From Listeria welshimeri serovar 6b str. SLCC5334 (GTDB lineage Bacteria > Bacillota > Bacilli > Lactobacillales > Listeriaceae): 64,000 bases of DNA. The DNA lies in assembly GCF_000060285.1 (NCBI RefSeq), contig NC_008555.1, positions 992,001 through 1,056,000 on the forward strand, written 5' to 3'. The first letter of the stretch is position 1. Every line of letters starts with the position of its first letter. Position numbers and translations under genes: made by a program. Shown here in pieces: positions 56,139 through 64,000 of this stretch. Below the pieces are notes generated by a model. That model was not told the origin of the DNA and made no database searches. It saw only the letters and a list, made by a program, of their open reading frames with translations.

Positions 56139-57542
56139 ATGGTAGTAGGCGATTTTCCAGAAGAAAGAGACACCATAGTCATCGGTGCAGGCCCAGGTGG
56201 GTATGTAGCGGCAATCCGAGCTGCACAACTCGGACAAAAAGTTACCATTATTGAAAAAGAATATTACGGCGGTGTGTGCTTAAACGTTGGATGTATTCCC
56301 TCTAAAGCACTTATCACAATCGGTCATCGTTTTAAAGAAGCTGGACACTCTGATAACATGGGTATTACAGCGGATAACGTAAACTTAGACTTCACAAAAG
56401 CACAAGAATGGAAAGGCGGCGTAGTTAACAAGCTTACATCAGGTGTTAAAGGCCTTCTTAAGAAAAATAAAGTTGAAATGTTAGAAGGAGAAGCGTTCTT
56501 CGTGGATGATCATTCCTTGCGTGTGATTCACCCTGACTCCGCTCAAACTTATACATTCAACAACGTTATCATTGCAACAGGATCTCGTCCAATCGAAATC
56601 CCAGGTTTCAAATATGGTAAACGTGTATTAAGCTCAACTGGTGCACTTGCACTAACAGAAGTTCCGAAAAAATTAGTCGTAATTGGCGGCGGATATATCG
56701 GAACAGAACTAGGTGGAGCATTCGCTAACCTTGGTACAGAACTAACTATCCTTGAAGGTGGTCCAGAAATCTTACCAACGTATGAAAAAGATATGGTTTC
56801 CCTAGTTAAACGTAATCTGAAAAGCAAAAACGTTGAAATGGTTACTAAAGCACTTGCAAAATCTGCTGAAGAAACTGAAAACGGCGTTAAAGTAACTTAT
56901 GAAGCTAACGGTGAAACTAAAACTATCGAAGCTGATTATGTTTTAGTAACAGTAGGTCGTCGTCCAAATACAGACGAAATCGGTTTAGAACAAGCTGGCG
57001 TTAAAGTAACTGAACGTGGCTTAGTAGAAGTAGACAAACAAGGTCGTTCTAACGTTTCTAACATTTTCGCAATTGGTGATATCGTTCCTGGTGTTCCTCT
57101 AGCTCACAAAGCTAGCTATGAAGCAAAAATCGCTGCTGAAGCAATTGCTGGTGAAAAATCCGAAAACGATTATACAGCACTACCAGCTGTTGTTTTCAGT
57201 GATCCAGAACTTGCAACAGTCGGCTTAACAGAAAAAGAAGCAAAAGAAAAAGGCTTTGATGTAAAAGCTGCTAAATTCCCATTCGGTGGTAACGGTCGTG
57301 CACTTTCTTTAGATGCACCAGAAGGATTTGTTCGTCTAGTTACTCGTAAAGAAGATGGCCTAGTTATCGGTGCGCAAGTTGCCGGAATGAACGCTTCTGA
57401 TATTATTTCAGAAATCGGTCTAGCAATCGAATCAGGTATTACAGCTGAAGATATCGCGCTTACTATTCACGCTCACCCATCACTTGGAGAGCTTACAATG
57501 GAAGCAGCTGAACTAGCTTTAGGTCGCCCAATTCATATGTAA
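56139..57542 (+). CDS. pdhD: Dihydrolipoyl dehydrogenase (E3)
   Basis: E3 (467 residues) reoxidises dihydrolipoamide with FAD and NAD+. The FAD motif [15 protein letters not shown], the redox disulfide in [15 protein letters not shown], the NAD motif [10 protein letters not shown] and the C-terminal HAHPSLGE catalytic pair are all intact. It follows pdhC by four bases. The same E3 may also serve other 2-oxoacid dehydrogenases. Confidence 0.97.
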   Translation: MVVGDFPEERDTIVIGAGPGGYVAAIRAAQLGQKVTIIEKEYYGGVCLNVGCIPSKALITIGHRFKEAGHSDNMGITADNVNLDFTKAQEWKGGVVNKLTSGVKGLLKKNKVEMLEGEAFFVDDHSLRVIHPDSAQTYTFNNVIIATGSRPIEIPGFKYGKRVLSSTGALALTEVPKKLVVIGGGYIGTELGGAFANLGTELTILEGGPEILPTYEKDMVSLVKRNLKSKNVEMVTKALAKSAEETENGVKVTYEANGETKTIEADYVLVTVGRRPNTDEIGLEQAGVKVTERGLVEVDKQGRSNVSNIFAIGDIVPGVPLAHKASYEAKIAAEAIAGEKSENDYTALPAVVFSDPELATVGLTEKEAKEKGFDVKAAKFPFGGNGRALSLDAPEGFVRLVTRKEDGLVIGAQVAGMNASDIISEIGLAIESGITAEDIALTIHAHPSLGELTMEAAELALGRPIHM

Positions 57543-57550
57543 ACAACTTA

Positions 57551-57588
57551 GAAGCGGAGATATCCTTTATGGGTATTTCCGCTTTTCT
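57551..57588 (+). terminator. Terminator of pdhABCD
   Basis: AAGCGGAGATATCC pairs with GGGTATTTCCGCTT (two G-T pairs), followed by a short T run. Confidence 0.8.
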
Positions 57589-57729
57589 ATATAGAAATAA
57601 GTGGTTGTTTTCACAAAAATAATTTTTAGTTCATTTTTTGAAATATTTAAAGTATCGGTTTTAGAAAAAAAGGAGTATAATGTAACAAGTGAACGTAACA
57701 TGTCAAATCTAATTGAATCAGGTGAAAAA

Positions 57730-58041
57730 ATGGAGAAACAAACAGCAACTTGGAAGAAAGCTCTATTTTGGTTTACGTATGTAGTAGCAGGAATTTGTTT
57801 TATATTAACGATTATCGCTTTTCTTGTGGGATTCTTTCATCATATGCATGATACAGGCGGATGGCGCTCTGTTATTCAAATTCTCGAAACACCCATCACA
57901 GGTTTTATAAAAATGACTGGTGGTTATATCGGTAAAGGGATTTTAGAAGTAATTATTCTCATTATTGTTAGCTACTGTTTGCCAATCTACTTCTGTTTTG
58001 CAACGCATTATCTCAAAGTGAAACGACGTGAAAGGGCTTAA
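57730..58041 (+). CDS. Small two-helix membrane protein, unknown function
   Basis: This protein of about 103 residues has two hydrophobic helices (about 14-38 and 70-93) and a basic C-terminus (KVKRRERA). I do not recognise the family. The frame is open from 57601, but AGGTG six bases before ATG 57730 and a TATAAT at 57676-57681 favour the short form. ATG 57700 is a second option. It lies between the pdh terminator and its own weak terminator, so it is monocistronic. Confidence 0.6.
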   Translation: MEKQTATWKKALFWFTYVVAGICFILTIIAFLVGFFHHMHDTGGWRSVIQILETPITGFIKMTGGYIGKGILEVIILIIVSYCLPIYFCFATHYLKVKRRERA

Positions 58042-58056
58042 AATAAACATTTTCTT

Positions 58057-58090
58057 GTAAAAAGCAAAGCGAATGAGCGATGCTTTTTAT
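58057..58090 (+). terminator. Terminator of the small membrane protein gene
   Basis: AAAAAGCA and TGCTTTTT form the base of an imperfect hairpin, followed by AT-rich sequence. Confidence 0.65.
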
Positions 58091-58168
58091 TTATGCGGTC
58101 AAGTTATTTTATTCTGACTCTTAGGCATGCTAAAATGATATAAGAGACTTGATGAGGAGGAGATGGAT

Positions 58169-59122
58169 ATGGCATCTAAGAAGAAAAAAATTGTCGTTAT
58201 TGGAAGAAGCAATCTACAAAATCTCTATATTCATACAGTTCTTTTAAAAAAGCTTACAGCCGAGATATATTTAATAGATGATCAAGCTAAAACAAGCGTT
58301 CAGGACTTTGAATATGCAAGTTACTATCATTCAGCTACAACGATTAACAATGGTACTTTTAATGAATGTCGAAACGCTGATATAGTCGTTTTTTTTCAAG
58401 AAGAAATGTCGAATGCTTCGTTTTCCAATGAAGAGAATGTAACCTTAATCAAAGAAAAAGTGAAAAAAATGATGGCAACTGGTTTTCAAGGAATCGTCTT
58501 AGTAGCAACTGCTGAAAGTAATGTGGTTGCATCTTTAATAAAACGCTATTCTGGTTTACCTGCCAACCAAATTTTGACACTTGGCACTATGCTTGCGACT
58601 TCTTATTTTCAAGTTGAAATTGCTAAATTATTTAAAATTAGCCCCAAAAATGTTCATGGATATATTATTGGTGATAATGCGAATGACGTTATACCTGTGT
58701 GGAGCAGAGCGTTCCTTGGAGGCAAGCCAATTTTAAGTTATTTAGCCGAAGAACAAAAAAGAATCACCTCAGATGACTTACAAAATTTAACAAAAATGAT
58801 TACTCGGATTCCTGATTTTCCTTTTGAGAATAAAGATGGCTGTACGTTCCGTTTTAGTACGGTAACCGTTCTTGCTGAATTAACCGAAGTCATTTTACGG
58901 GATGAAGCTAGAGTTCTTACAGTAGGCGTAGAGGTGAAAGAGGCATATGGCTTAGAAACCCCAGTTTTTATTAGTGTACCAGCTGTTATTGGCGCTGAAG
59001 GAGTGAGAGAATTACTTGAGCTAAATCTATCCGATGATGAACAAAAAGAATTAAAGCAAATCGCCACAAAAACGACCGAGAAATTGGATGTACTACAGCT
59101 TAACAAGGGAGGAATTAGTTAA
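58169..59122 (+). CDS. LDH/MDH-family protein lacking catalytic residues (probable pseudoenzyme)
   Basis: This 317-residue protein has the lactate/malate dehydrogenase fold: a Rossmann start (KIVVIGRSNLQN), an acidic residue after the second strand (YLIDD), and SGLPANQILTLGT and VHGYIIGD in register with real LDH. Against LDH, the catalytic His of GEHGDS aligns with Asn (GDNAND, residue about 170). Asp and Arg of SLDTARF align with Ala and Tyr (MLATSYF), and Asn of ATNPVD aligns with Ala. The glycine motif is also degraded. It is often labelled L-lactate dehydrogenase, but catalysis is unlikely. ATG 58169 is eight bases after AGGAGG. It overlaps the next gene. Confidence 0.8.
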   Translation: MASKKKKIVVIGRSNLQNLYIHTVLLKKLTAEIYLIDDQAKTSVQDFEYASYYHSATTINNGTFNECRNADIVVFFQEEMSNASFSNEENVTLIKEKVKKMMATGFQGIVLVATAESNVVASLIKRYSGLPANQILTLGTMLATSYFQVEIAKLFKISPKNVHGYIIGDNANDVIPVWSRAFLGGKPILSYLAEEQKRITSDDLQNLTKMITRIPDFPFENKDGCTFRFSTVTVLAELTEVILRDEARVLTVGVEVKEAYGLETPVFISVPAVIGAEGVRELLELNLSDDEQKELKQIATKTTEKLDVLQLNKGGIS

Positions 59123-59394
59123 TGGAATATAGTTATCCACTAAATCCAGACTGGACAACGGAAGAAATGACGATTGTTGTACAATTTTTAGAAGCTATCG
59201 AACGAGCATATGAAAAAGGCATAGATACAGTTGAACTTAAAGATAAATACAAGGAATTTAAACAAGTAGTACCTGCAAAAGGGGAAGAAAAACGTATAGG
59301 AATAGACTTTGAAAAAGCAAGTGGCTATTCCGCTTATAAAGTGATGCAACTCGTAAAAAACGCAACTACAAGCAAAATAAAAATGCAACCATAA
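59122..59394 (+). CDS. UPF0223 (YktA) family protein
   Basis: This 90-residue helical protein of the UPF0223 family shows YSYPLNPDWTTEEMTIVVQF at the start and FEKASGYSAYKVMQLVK near the end. Its function is unknown. The ATG overlaps the stop codon of the LDH-like gene (TAATG), so the two are translationally coupled. The DsbA-like gene follows after 20 bp. Confidence 0.88.
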   Translation: MEYSYPLNPDWTTEEMTIVVQFLEAIERAYEKGIDTVELKDKYKEFKQVVPAKGEEKRIGIDFEKASGYSAYKVMQLVKNATTSKIKMQP

Positions 59395-59414
59395 TTAAGA
59401 GGAGGAATTTTTTC

Positions 59415-59945
59415 ATGGATATTAGTCAAATTAAAGCAGAAACAGTAACACCAGAAGTGGGAATACATGTAGGAGATAGCGCGGCTCCGGTTAAAGTAAT
59501 GTCATTTGTTAATCTACGTTGTCCTTTCTGTCGTGAATGGAACGAAAAATCACAAGACGTGCTGACGGAATTTATTCAAGCAGGAAAAATAGAATTAATT
59601 ATTAAACCTTTTGATAAAGAAAAAGAATCTTTGCAACGCGGGAATGTAACGCACCGTTACTTAGATTATTCTAAACCAGAAGAAACTCGTGAAAATATCA
59701 ATAAAATTTATAGTACGCAAGATGAATGGGGCAGCCTTTCTCTTACCGAAGTAGCTGCTTATATGGAATCCGAGTTAGGATTAACAGAACAAGGCAACAA
59801 AGCTGTTTCAGAAAAAATTATTGCAGAAGCAAATACTGCAAATATTGTCTTTGTACCCACTGTTATTGTAGGTAAACACATTTTCGATGAGCATATTAGT
59901 CCCGAAGAATTACGCACATTATTGAACGAAGAACTTGCTAAATAA
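59415..59945 (+). CDS. Cytoplasmic DsbA-like thioredoxin-fold protein
   Basis: This 176-residue thioredoxin-fold protein has the active-site motif CPFC (VNLRCPFCREWNEKS) and the cis-proline region VPTVIVG. A helical insert of DsbA type sits between them. There is no signal peptide or membrane anchor, so it acts in the cytoplasm, where it could be a reductase, isomerase or redox sensor. AGAGGAGG precedes the ATG. It closes the LDH-like/UPF0223 unit. Confidence 0.8.
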   Translation: MDISQIKAETVTPEVGIHVGDSAAPVKVMSFVNLRCPFCREWNEKSQDVLTEFIQAGKIELIIKPFDKEKESLQRGNVTHRYLDYSKPEETRENINKIYSTQDEWGSLSLTEVAAYMESELGLTEQGNKAVSEKIIAEANTANIVFVPTVIVGKHIFDEHISPEELRTLLNEELAK

Positions 59946-59951
59946 TAAATA

Positions 59952-60016
59952 AGAAGAATCATGTAGATGAAATCAAATGTAGCCATTTTGTTTCATTCGC
60001 ATGATTCTTTTTTTGT
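59952..60016 (+). terminator. Terminator of the LDH-like unit
   Basis: AGAATCATG and CATGATTCT close a long hairpin with an inner stem, followed by seven T. Confidence 0.85.
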
Positions 60017-60085
60017 AGAAAATGAAAAACTTCATGCAAACTCCATCTTTATTCTATATAATTAAAGAACCATTAGGAGGCAGAT

Positions 60086-60748
60086 ATGGAAAAAATACTT
60101 ATAGCAGAAGATGATGTAACTATTTTAGGTGTAATTACCGCATTTTTAACCGAAGCAGGATATCAAGTAACTACTGCGCAAAACGGAATAGAAGCTTATC
60201 ACTTTTTTCAAAAAGAAGCATTTGATTTAATCATTATGGATATCATGATGCCAAGTATGGACGGGTATACATTAACGGAATTAATTCGTTCTACTTCATC
60301 AGCACCGATACTAATGATGACCGCATTATCCGAAGAAAGTGATGAGTTAAAAGGTTTTGATCTTGGAGCAGATGACTATATACAAAAACCATTCTCATAT
60401 CTAGTATTACTAAAACGAGTACAAGTACTTTTAAGACGATCCAATCAAAAAGAAGTAGACAAGAAAAAATTGCGTTGTGGTAATATATCGGTTAATACAG
60501 AAACTTTTGAAGTAGTATCAGCAGGAGAAACAATTGAATTAACCAAAAAAGAATTTGATATATTGGTCCTGCTAATACGAAATCAAAAGAAAGTTATTAC
60601 GCGCGAAATGATTTTATCTCAAGTGTGGGACTTTGCAGCTATTGTTGATACATCTATTATTAACACCCATATGAAAAATTTACGTAAAAAATTGCATACT
60701 GAAAAAATTCGAACGATTAGAGGTGCTGGCTATAAAATGGATGAATAA
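60086..60748 (+). CDS. OmpR-family response regulator
   Basis: This 220-residue regulator has an N-terminal receiver domain (phospho-acceptor Asp in LIIMDIMMPSMDGYT, residue about 52; signalling Lys in YIQKPF) and a C-terminal winged helix (about 125-218). AGGAGG precedes the ATG, and TATAAT stands at 60057-60062 with a weak -35. It overlaps the histidine kinase gene by eight bases. Target genes are probably the ABC transporter genes downstream. Confidence 0.92.
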   Translation: MEKILIAEDDVTILGVITAFLTEAGYQVTTAQNGIEAYHFFQKEAFDLIIMDIMMPSMDGYTLTELIRSTSSAPILMMTALSEESDELKGFDLGADDYIQKPFSYLVLLKRVQVLLRRSNQKEVDKKKLRCGNISVNTETFEVVSAGETIELTKKEFDILVLLIRNQKKVITREMILSQVWDFAAIVDTSIINTHMKNLRKKLHTEKIRTIRGAGYKMDE

Positions 60749-62168
60749 AGTTAAAAACAAAATTAGTTGGAAAATTTTCTTGGTGTTTGTAAGCATTATT
60801 TTGATTTTTACTACATTGGTTTATGCAATGCTGATTTTATTCTTGCCGCAATTTTATTATAATTATAAAACAAACCAAATTAATGATTATGCCGATGAGG
60901 CCGTAAAAGCAGGAGAAAATGGCGATTTAAGTAATGTAGAAAAAGCGTTAGATGAATTTATGGATAATACAAATATACTGCCGATTTTGACAGATAGTAG
61001 TGGTAGAATTATTTATATTCCTAATGTGAATATGAGTTCTCTCAATACTGCAATGCCAACGAGTGTTCAGGGTTCTGAATCAGAAAGTGGTTCAACAGCA
61101 ACTCAATATCCAGAACAGTCAAAAACAAAAAATAAATCTATCTTGGTAGACGGGCAAGTATACGATCTCTCTTATACAATCAATGTCCAAAAAATAAATG
61201 ATATAGCGAATGTTCTTTTACAATTTGCGCCATATTTTGTTTTATTTGCATTTATTTTAAGTTTATTAACTGCCTATTTTTTCTCAAGAAGAATGGTAAG
61301 ACCGCTTTTACGTATGAATAAAGTAGCAGCGAAAATGGCGAAATTAAATTTCACTGAAGTATTACCAATTATGTCTCAAGATGAAATTGGACAACTTTCA
61401 GGAAATTTAAATGAGATGGCAATTAATTTAGAACAAACAATGCTGGAATTAAATGAAGTCAATGAAAAATTACAAAAAGAAATTGAAAAAGAACGCCAAC
61501 TAGAAGAAATGCGAAAAAATTTTGTTACTGCAATTTCTCATGAACTTAAATCACCACTTGCTGCTGTGATGGGGCAAGTCGAAGCAATGCGTTATAATGT
61601 TGCGCCATACGATAACCATCCTAAATATTTACAAGAGTCTTATCAAATTTTAGAACAAATGTCTAAAATGATTCAAGAAATGTTAGATGTATCTAAAGTA
61701 GAACAAACCAATCATATGGGACAACAAACTATGTTTTCTTTGACGGAAATGGTAGAAACTATTATTAATAACAAAAAAACAGCTCCAAGTCGTATAGACA
61801 AAAAAATCATCTTTGAATCTAAGGAAGAAGTTAAGCTCACTGCAAATTATGCCTTTACAGAAAAAGTAATTGAAAACATTATCGAAAATGCTTTTGATTA
61901 TTCTATAGGAGATTATGAGATTATAATCGACCTTCATAATAGAGGAGAAGGATTTTATTTTTCAGTGCATAATAAATCCGCTCGTATACCAGAGGAAGAG
62001 CTAGGTAAACTATTCGAACCTTTTTATCGACTAGAAAAATCAGGCAATAAAAAAACAGGTGGTACTGGTTTAGGATTATTTATCATCGCTAAGTTTCTAA
62101 ATATCCAGGCAATCCAGTATAAATTAATAAATGAGAATGATGGTGTCACTTTTCAAATGTGGCGATAA
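60741..62168 (+). CDS. Sensor histidine kinase
   Basis: This 475-residue kinase has membrane helix 1 (about residues 10-34), an external domain of about 120 residues with a Ser/Gly/Gln-rich stretch, helix 2 (about 157-180), HAMP, a coiled-coil linker, HisKA with AISHELKSPLAAV, and an ATPase domain with IIENAFDYS and GGTGLGLFI. The DxGxG box is replaced by HNKSARIP, a variation seen in some kinases. ATG 60741 lies in the end of the regulator gene; a GTG at 60723 would add six residues. The signal is unknown. Confidence 0.9.
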   Translation: MNKVKNKISWKIFLVFVSIILIFTTLVYAMLILFLPQFYYNYKTNQINDYADEAVKAGENGDLSNVEKALDEFMDNTNILPILTDSSGRIIYIPNVNMSSLNTAMPTSVQGSESESGSTATQYPEQSKTKNKSILVDGQVYDLSYTINVQKINDIANVLLQFAPYFVLFAFILSLLTAYFFSRRMVRPLLRMNKVAAKMAKLNFTEVLPIMSQDEIGQLSGNLNEMAINLEQTMLELNEVNEKLQKEIEKERQLEEMRKNFVTAISHELKSPLAAVMGQVEAMRYNVAPYDNHPKYLQESYQILEQMSKMIQEMLDVSKVEQTNHMGQQTMFSLTEMVETIINNKKTAPSRIDKKIIFESKEEVKLTANYAFTEKVIENIIENAFDYSIGDYEIIIDLHNRGEGFYFSVHNKSARIPEEELGKLFEPFYRLEKSGNKKTGGTGLGLFIIAKFLNIQAIQYKLINENDGVTFQMWR

Positions 62169-62180
62169 AAAATACAGCTA

Positions 62181-62219
62181 AAAAACAGATAGAGTTCATA
62201 TGAACTCTATCTGTTTTTT
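62181..62219. terminator. Perfect palindromic terminator after the kinase gene
   Basis: A 28-bp perfect palindrome (62186-62213) is flanked by A and T runs, so it terminates on both strands. It separates the two-component genes from the transporter genes. Confidence 0.88.
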
Positions 62220-62254
62220 GTATGCTTACTATATTAAGAAACGGAGGTTAGAAA

Positions 62255-63676
62255 ATGGATTTTATCAGAAGAGCCTTTATTAGTATTAAAGCTAAAAAAG
62301 GAAAGTCCTTAGTATTATTTATTTTATTATTAGTTATTTTTAGCTTAGTATTTACAGGTTTTGCTATTCAAGAATCAACAAAACAAAGCGCAGAATCAGC
62401 AAGAAAAGAATTAGGTGCGAACGTCACCTTAAAAATGAATCAACAGAAAGTAATGGAAAAAGCTCAAAGCGGGGAACAAATCAATGATGCTGATTTATCC
62501 ATTCCTAATACAGATATTGATAAAATAAAAAATTTACCACAAGTAGCCGATTATACCATTAGCTCAGATGGATCAGCAATAAAAGGTGATTTAAAACCAA
62601 TGCCTGCCAAAAAGCAAGAAAATGGTCAAGGTGGTATGGCTCAAGTTGCAGGAAATGATGAAAATGGAAAAAAAGTAGAAACACCAAGTTTTACAGTTAA
62701 AGCAGTAAACCAAACAGCTACACTACCAAGCTTTCAAGATAAAACAGACAAAATCATTTCAGGTAAACAGCTAACTAAAGAGGATAAAGGAAATCAAGCT
62801 CTTATTGAAAAACAGCTTGCAGAAAAAAACAACCTCAAAGTGGGCGATAAATTTAAACTAACCAACGATAAAAATAAAAAAATAGAATTTACAGTAAAAG
62901 GTATTTATCAAAGTAACCAAAAATTAGAACCACAACTAGAATCATTTGAAATGATGCTTCCGGGAAACAAAATATACGCTAGTTTTGAAGGAGCAAAAAA
63001 TTTCGTTTGGAGTAAAGGTATTGAAAAAGCGGAATTTGATTTAAAGGATCCGCAAGAAGTAAATTCATTTATTGATGACGCAAAAAAACTAACAAAAGTG
63101 GATGATGAAGATTTATTCCAATTCGATGCTCAAAATAGTGCTTATGAAAAAATGATTGGACCGATTGAACGAGTAGCTGCTTTTAGTAATATTATAGTTA
63201 CCATTACACTAATTGCAGGTGGATTAATTCTTGCATTAATCGTCTTATTATCTATTCGAGAACGTAAATTTGAAATGGGTGTACTCTTATCATTAGGTGA
63301 AAATAAAGCGAAGTTAATGGGACAGTTTTTAGTCGAAGTAGTTATTATTGCCGCACTAGCGTTCTCCCTCTCTTGTGCACTTGCTAACCCAGTGGGACAA
63401 GTAATTTCGAACCAAATGCTTTCTAGTGAAGTAAGCAAAGAATCAAGTAGTGATGATGAACCATCTGAACAACAAAATATGGCATTAGCATTAGGCGGAG
63501 AACAAGAAAAAGTAGTGGATGCAGATCCGATTGATAAAATTAATGTTTCTATTACTGCTGATACAATGGGACGCGTTGGTGGCCTTGGATTTATATTGAT
63601 TTTCCTTGCTACGACGATACCATGCTTATTTATCATTCGACTACAACCTAAAATGCTATTTACTCAGAAAGATTAA
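62255..63676 (+). CDS. FtsX/MacB-type ABC transporter permease
   Basis: This 473-residue permease has one membrane helix at the N-terminus (about 18-38), a large external domain of about 260 residues with a MacB-type periplasmic-core fold (IISGKQLTKEDKGNQALIE), and three helices at the C-terminus (about 308-332, 360-382 and 440-462). Such permeases work as mechanotransmitters in antibiotic, peptide or lipoprotein export or sensing. CGGAGG precedes the ATG. It forms an operon with the ATPase gene 12 bp downstream. Confidence 0.87.
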   Translation: MDFIRRAFISIKAKKGKSLVLFILLLVIFSLVFTGFAIQESTKQSAESARKELGANVTLKMNQQKVMEKAQSGEQINDADLSIPNTDIDKIKNLPQVADYTISSDGSAIKGDLKPMPAKKQENGQGGMAQVAGNDENGKKVETPSFTVKAVNQTATLPSFQDKTDKIISGKQLTKEDKGNQALIEKQLAEKNNLKVGDKFKLTNDKNKKIEFTVKGIYQSNQKLEPQLESFEMMLPGNKIYASFEGAKNFVWSKGIEKAEFDLKDPQEVNSFIDDAKKLTKVDDEDLFQFDAQNSAYEKMIGPIERVAAFSNIIVTITLIAGGLILALIVLLSIRERKFEMGVLLSLGENKAKLMGQFLVEVVIIAALAFSLSCALANPVGQVISNQMLSSEVSKESSSDDEPSEQQNMALALGGEQEKVVDADPIDKINVSITADTMGRVGGLGFILIFLATTIPCLFIIRLQPKMLFTQKD

Positions 63677-63688
63677 GGAGAGGCTTAG

Positions 63689-64000
63689 ATGGAAACTAAT
63701 TTAGAATTAAAAGACATTACTTATCAATATGATTCAGGAAATAAAGCTCAAATCGTACTAAAAAACCTTTCTTATACTTTTTCAGAAGGAACATTCTATA
63801 CGATTTTGGGGCCCTCTGGTGCAGGGAAGACAACTTTATTATCAATCGCAGCTGGAATTGATGTACCAACTTCAGGCCAACTAATTGTTAATCAAAAAGT
63901 ATTAAATGAGACATTGAGCTTACAAAATTACCGGAAAAATTTAAGCTCCATCATTTTCCAAGCCTATAATCTAATCCCATATATGACGGCGATTCAAAAT
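63689..64000 (+). CDS. ABC transporter ATPase, 5' part (runs off the window)
   Basis: The first 104 residues of an ABC ATPase of the MacB/LolD class are present. Walker A (GPSGAGKTT) lies near residue 47 and the Q-loop (IIFQAYNLIPYMTAIQN) at the cut. AAGGAG precedes ATG 63689. The signature and Walker B motifs lie beyond the window. It should pair with the upstream permease; the adjacent two-component system may control both. Confidence 0.9.
   Translation, partial: METNLELKDITYQYDSGNKAQIVLKNLSYTFSEGTFYTILGPSGAGKTTLLSIAAGIDVPTSGQLIVNQKVLNETLSLQNYRKNLSSIIFQAYNLIPYMTAIQN

Noticed and set aside
63142-63636. 164-codon open frame antisense to the FtsX-type permease
   Set aside because: It is contained in a confident coding region and has no start signal.

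Overview
The window is chromosomal DNA of a low-GC Gram-positive bacterium. Gene content and order fit the genus Listeria (L. monocytogenes or a close sensu stricto relative). Diagnostic features are the glycine betaine transporter gbuABC, the c-di-AMP targets CbpB, KtrC and KtrD, CtsR-controlled clpE, the acetyl-diaminopimelate genes beside ccpC, a molybdenum cofactor cluster, and pdhABCD. I recall this order from the EGD-e segment around lmo0987 to lmo1063, but I could not compare sequences and do not assign a species. I see no rRNA, tRNA, prophage, insertion sequence or CRISPR array. This is core genome, cut at the right edge inside an ABC ATPase gene.

Layout. 1-7.8 kb: ABC-2 permease, release factor 3, a MarR regulator with its MATE exporter, a yybP-ykoY (Mn2+) riboswitch ahead of two TerC proteins, and the K+ channel subunit KtrD. 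7.8-16 kb: a small membrane protein and an acyltransferase, both with SigB-type promoters, a DNA repair methyltransferase, ClpE, a CPBP protein, and a convergent carotenoid-type pair. 16-26.6 kb: ptsHI, a DUF218 protein, a beta-hydroxyacid dehydrogenase, PatA, a Fur-boxed small gene, then ykuJ-cbpB-ccpC-dapH-dapL and an MscS channel. 26.9-41.7 kb: gbuABC, a free EIIA-Glc, cutC, cvfB, liaFSR, ktrC, two FUSC-type proteins, an LCP ligase, rpoY-rnjA and a HAD phosphatase. 41.7-51.5 kb: a DUF817 membrane protein, molybdate uptake (modABC) and molybdenum cofactor synthesis (moaA-E, moeA, moeB, mobAB), and peptide deformylase. 51.5-64 kb: an 830-bp regulatory-looking gap, pdhABCD, an LDH-like pseudoenzyme with two small partners, and a two-component system beside a MacB/FtsX-type ABC transporter.

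Themes. Osmotic and potassium control recurs across 35 kb: KtrD, KtrC, CbpB, MscS and Gbu. PatA, DapH and DapL supply three steps of the acetylase route to diaminopimelate, and sit beside the c-di-AMP sensor CbpB and the citrate regulator CcpC. PtsH, PtsI and EIIA-Glc give the general sugar phosphotransferase relay.

Most convergent gene pairs share one compact bidirectional terminator. The observations most worth a second look are the LDH-family protein that has lost its catalytic residues, the palindrome-rich region upstream of pdhA, the orphan carotenoid-type pair, and the Fur-boxed 73-residue protein. I found no clearly new multi-gene defence or mobile system.
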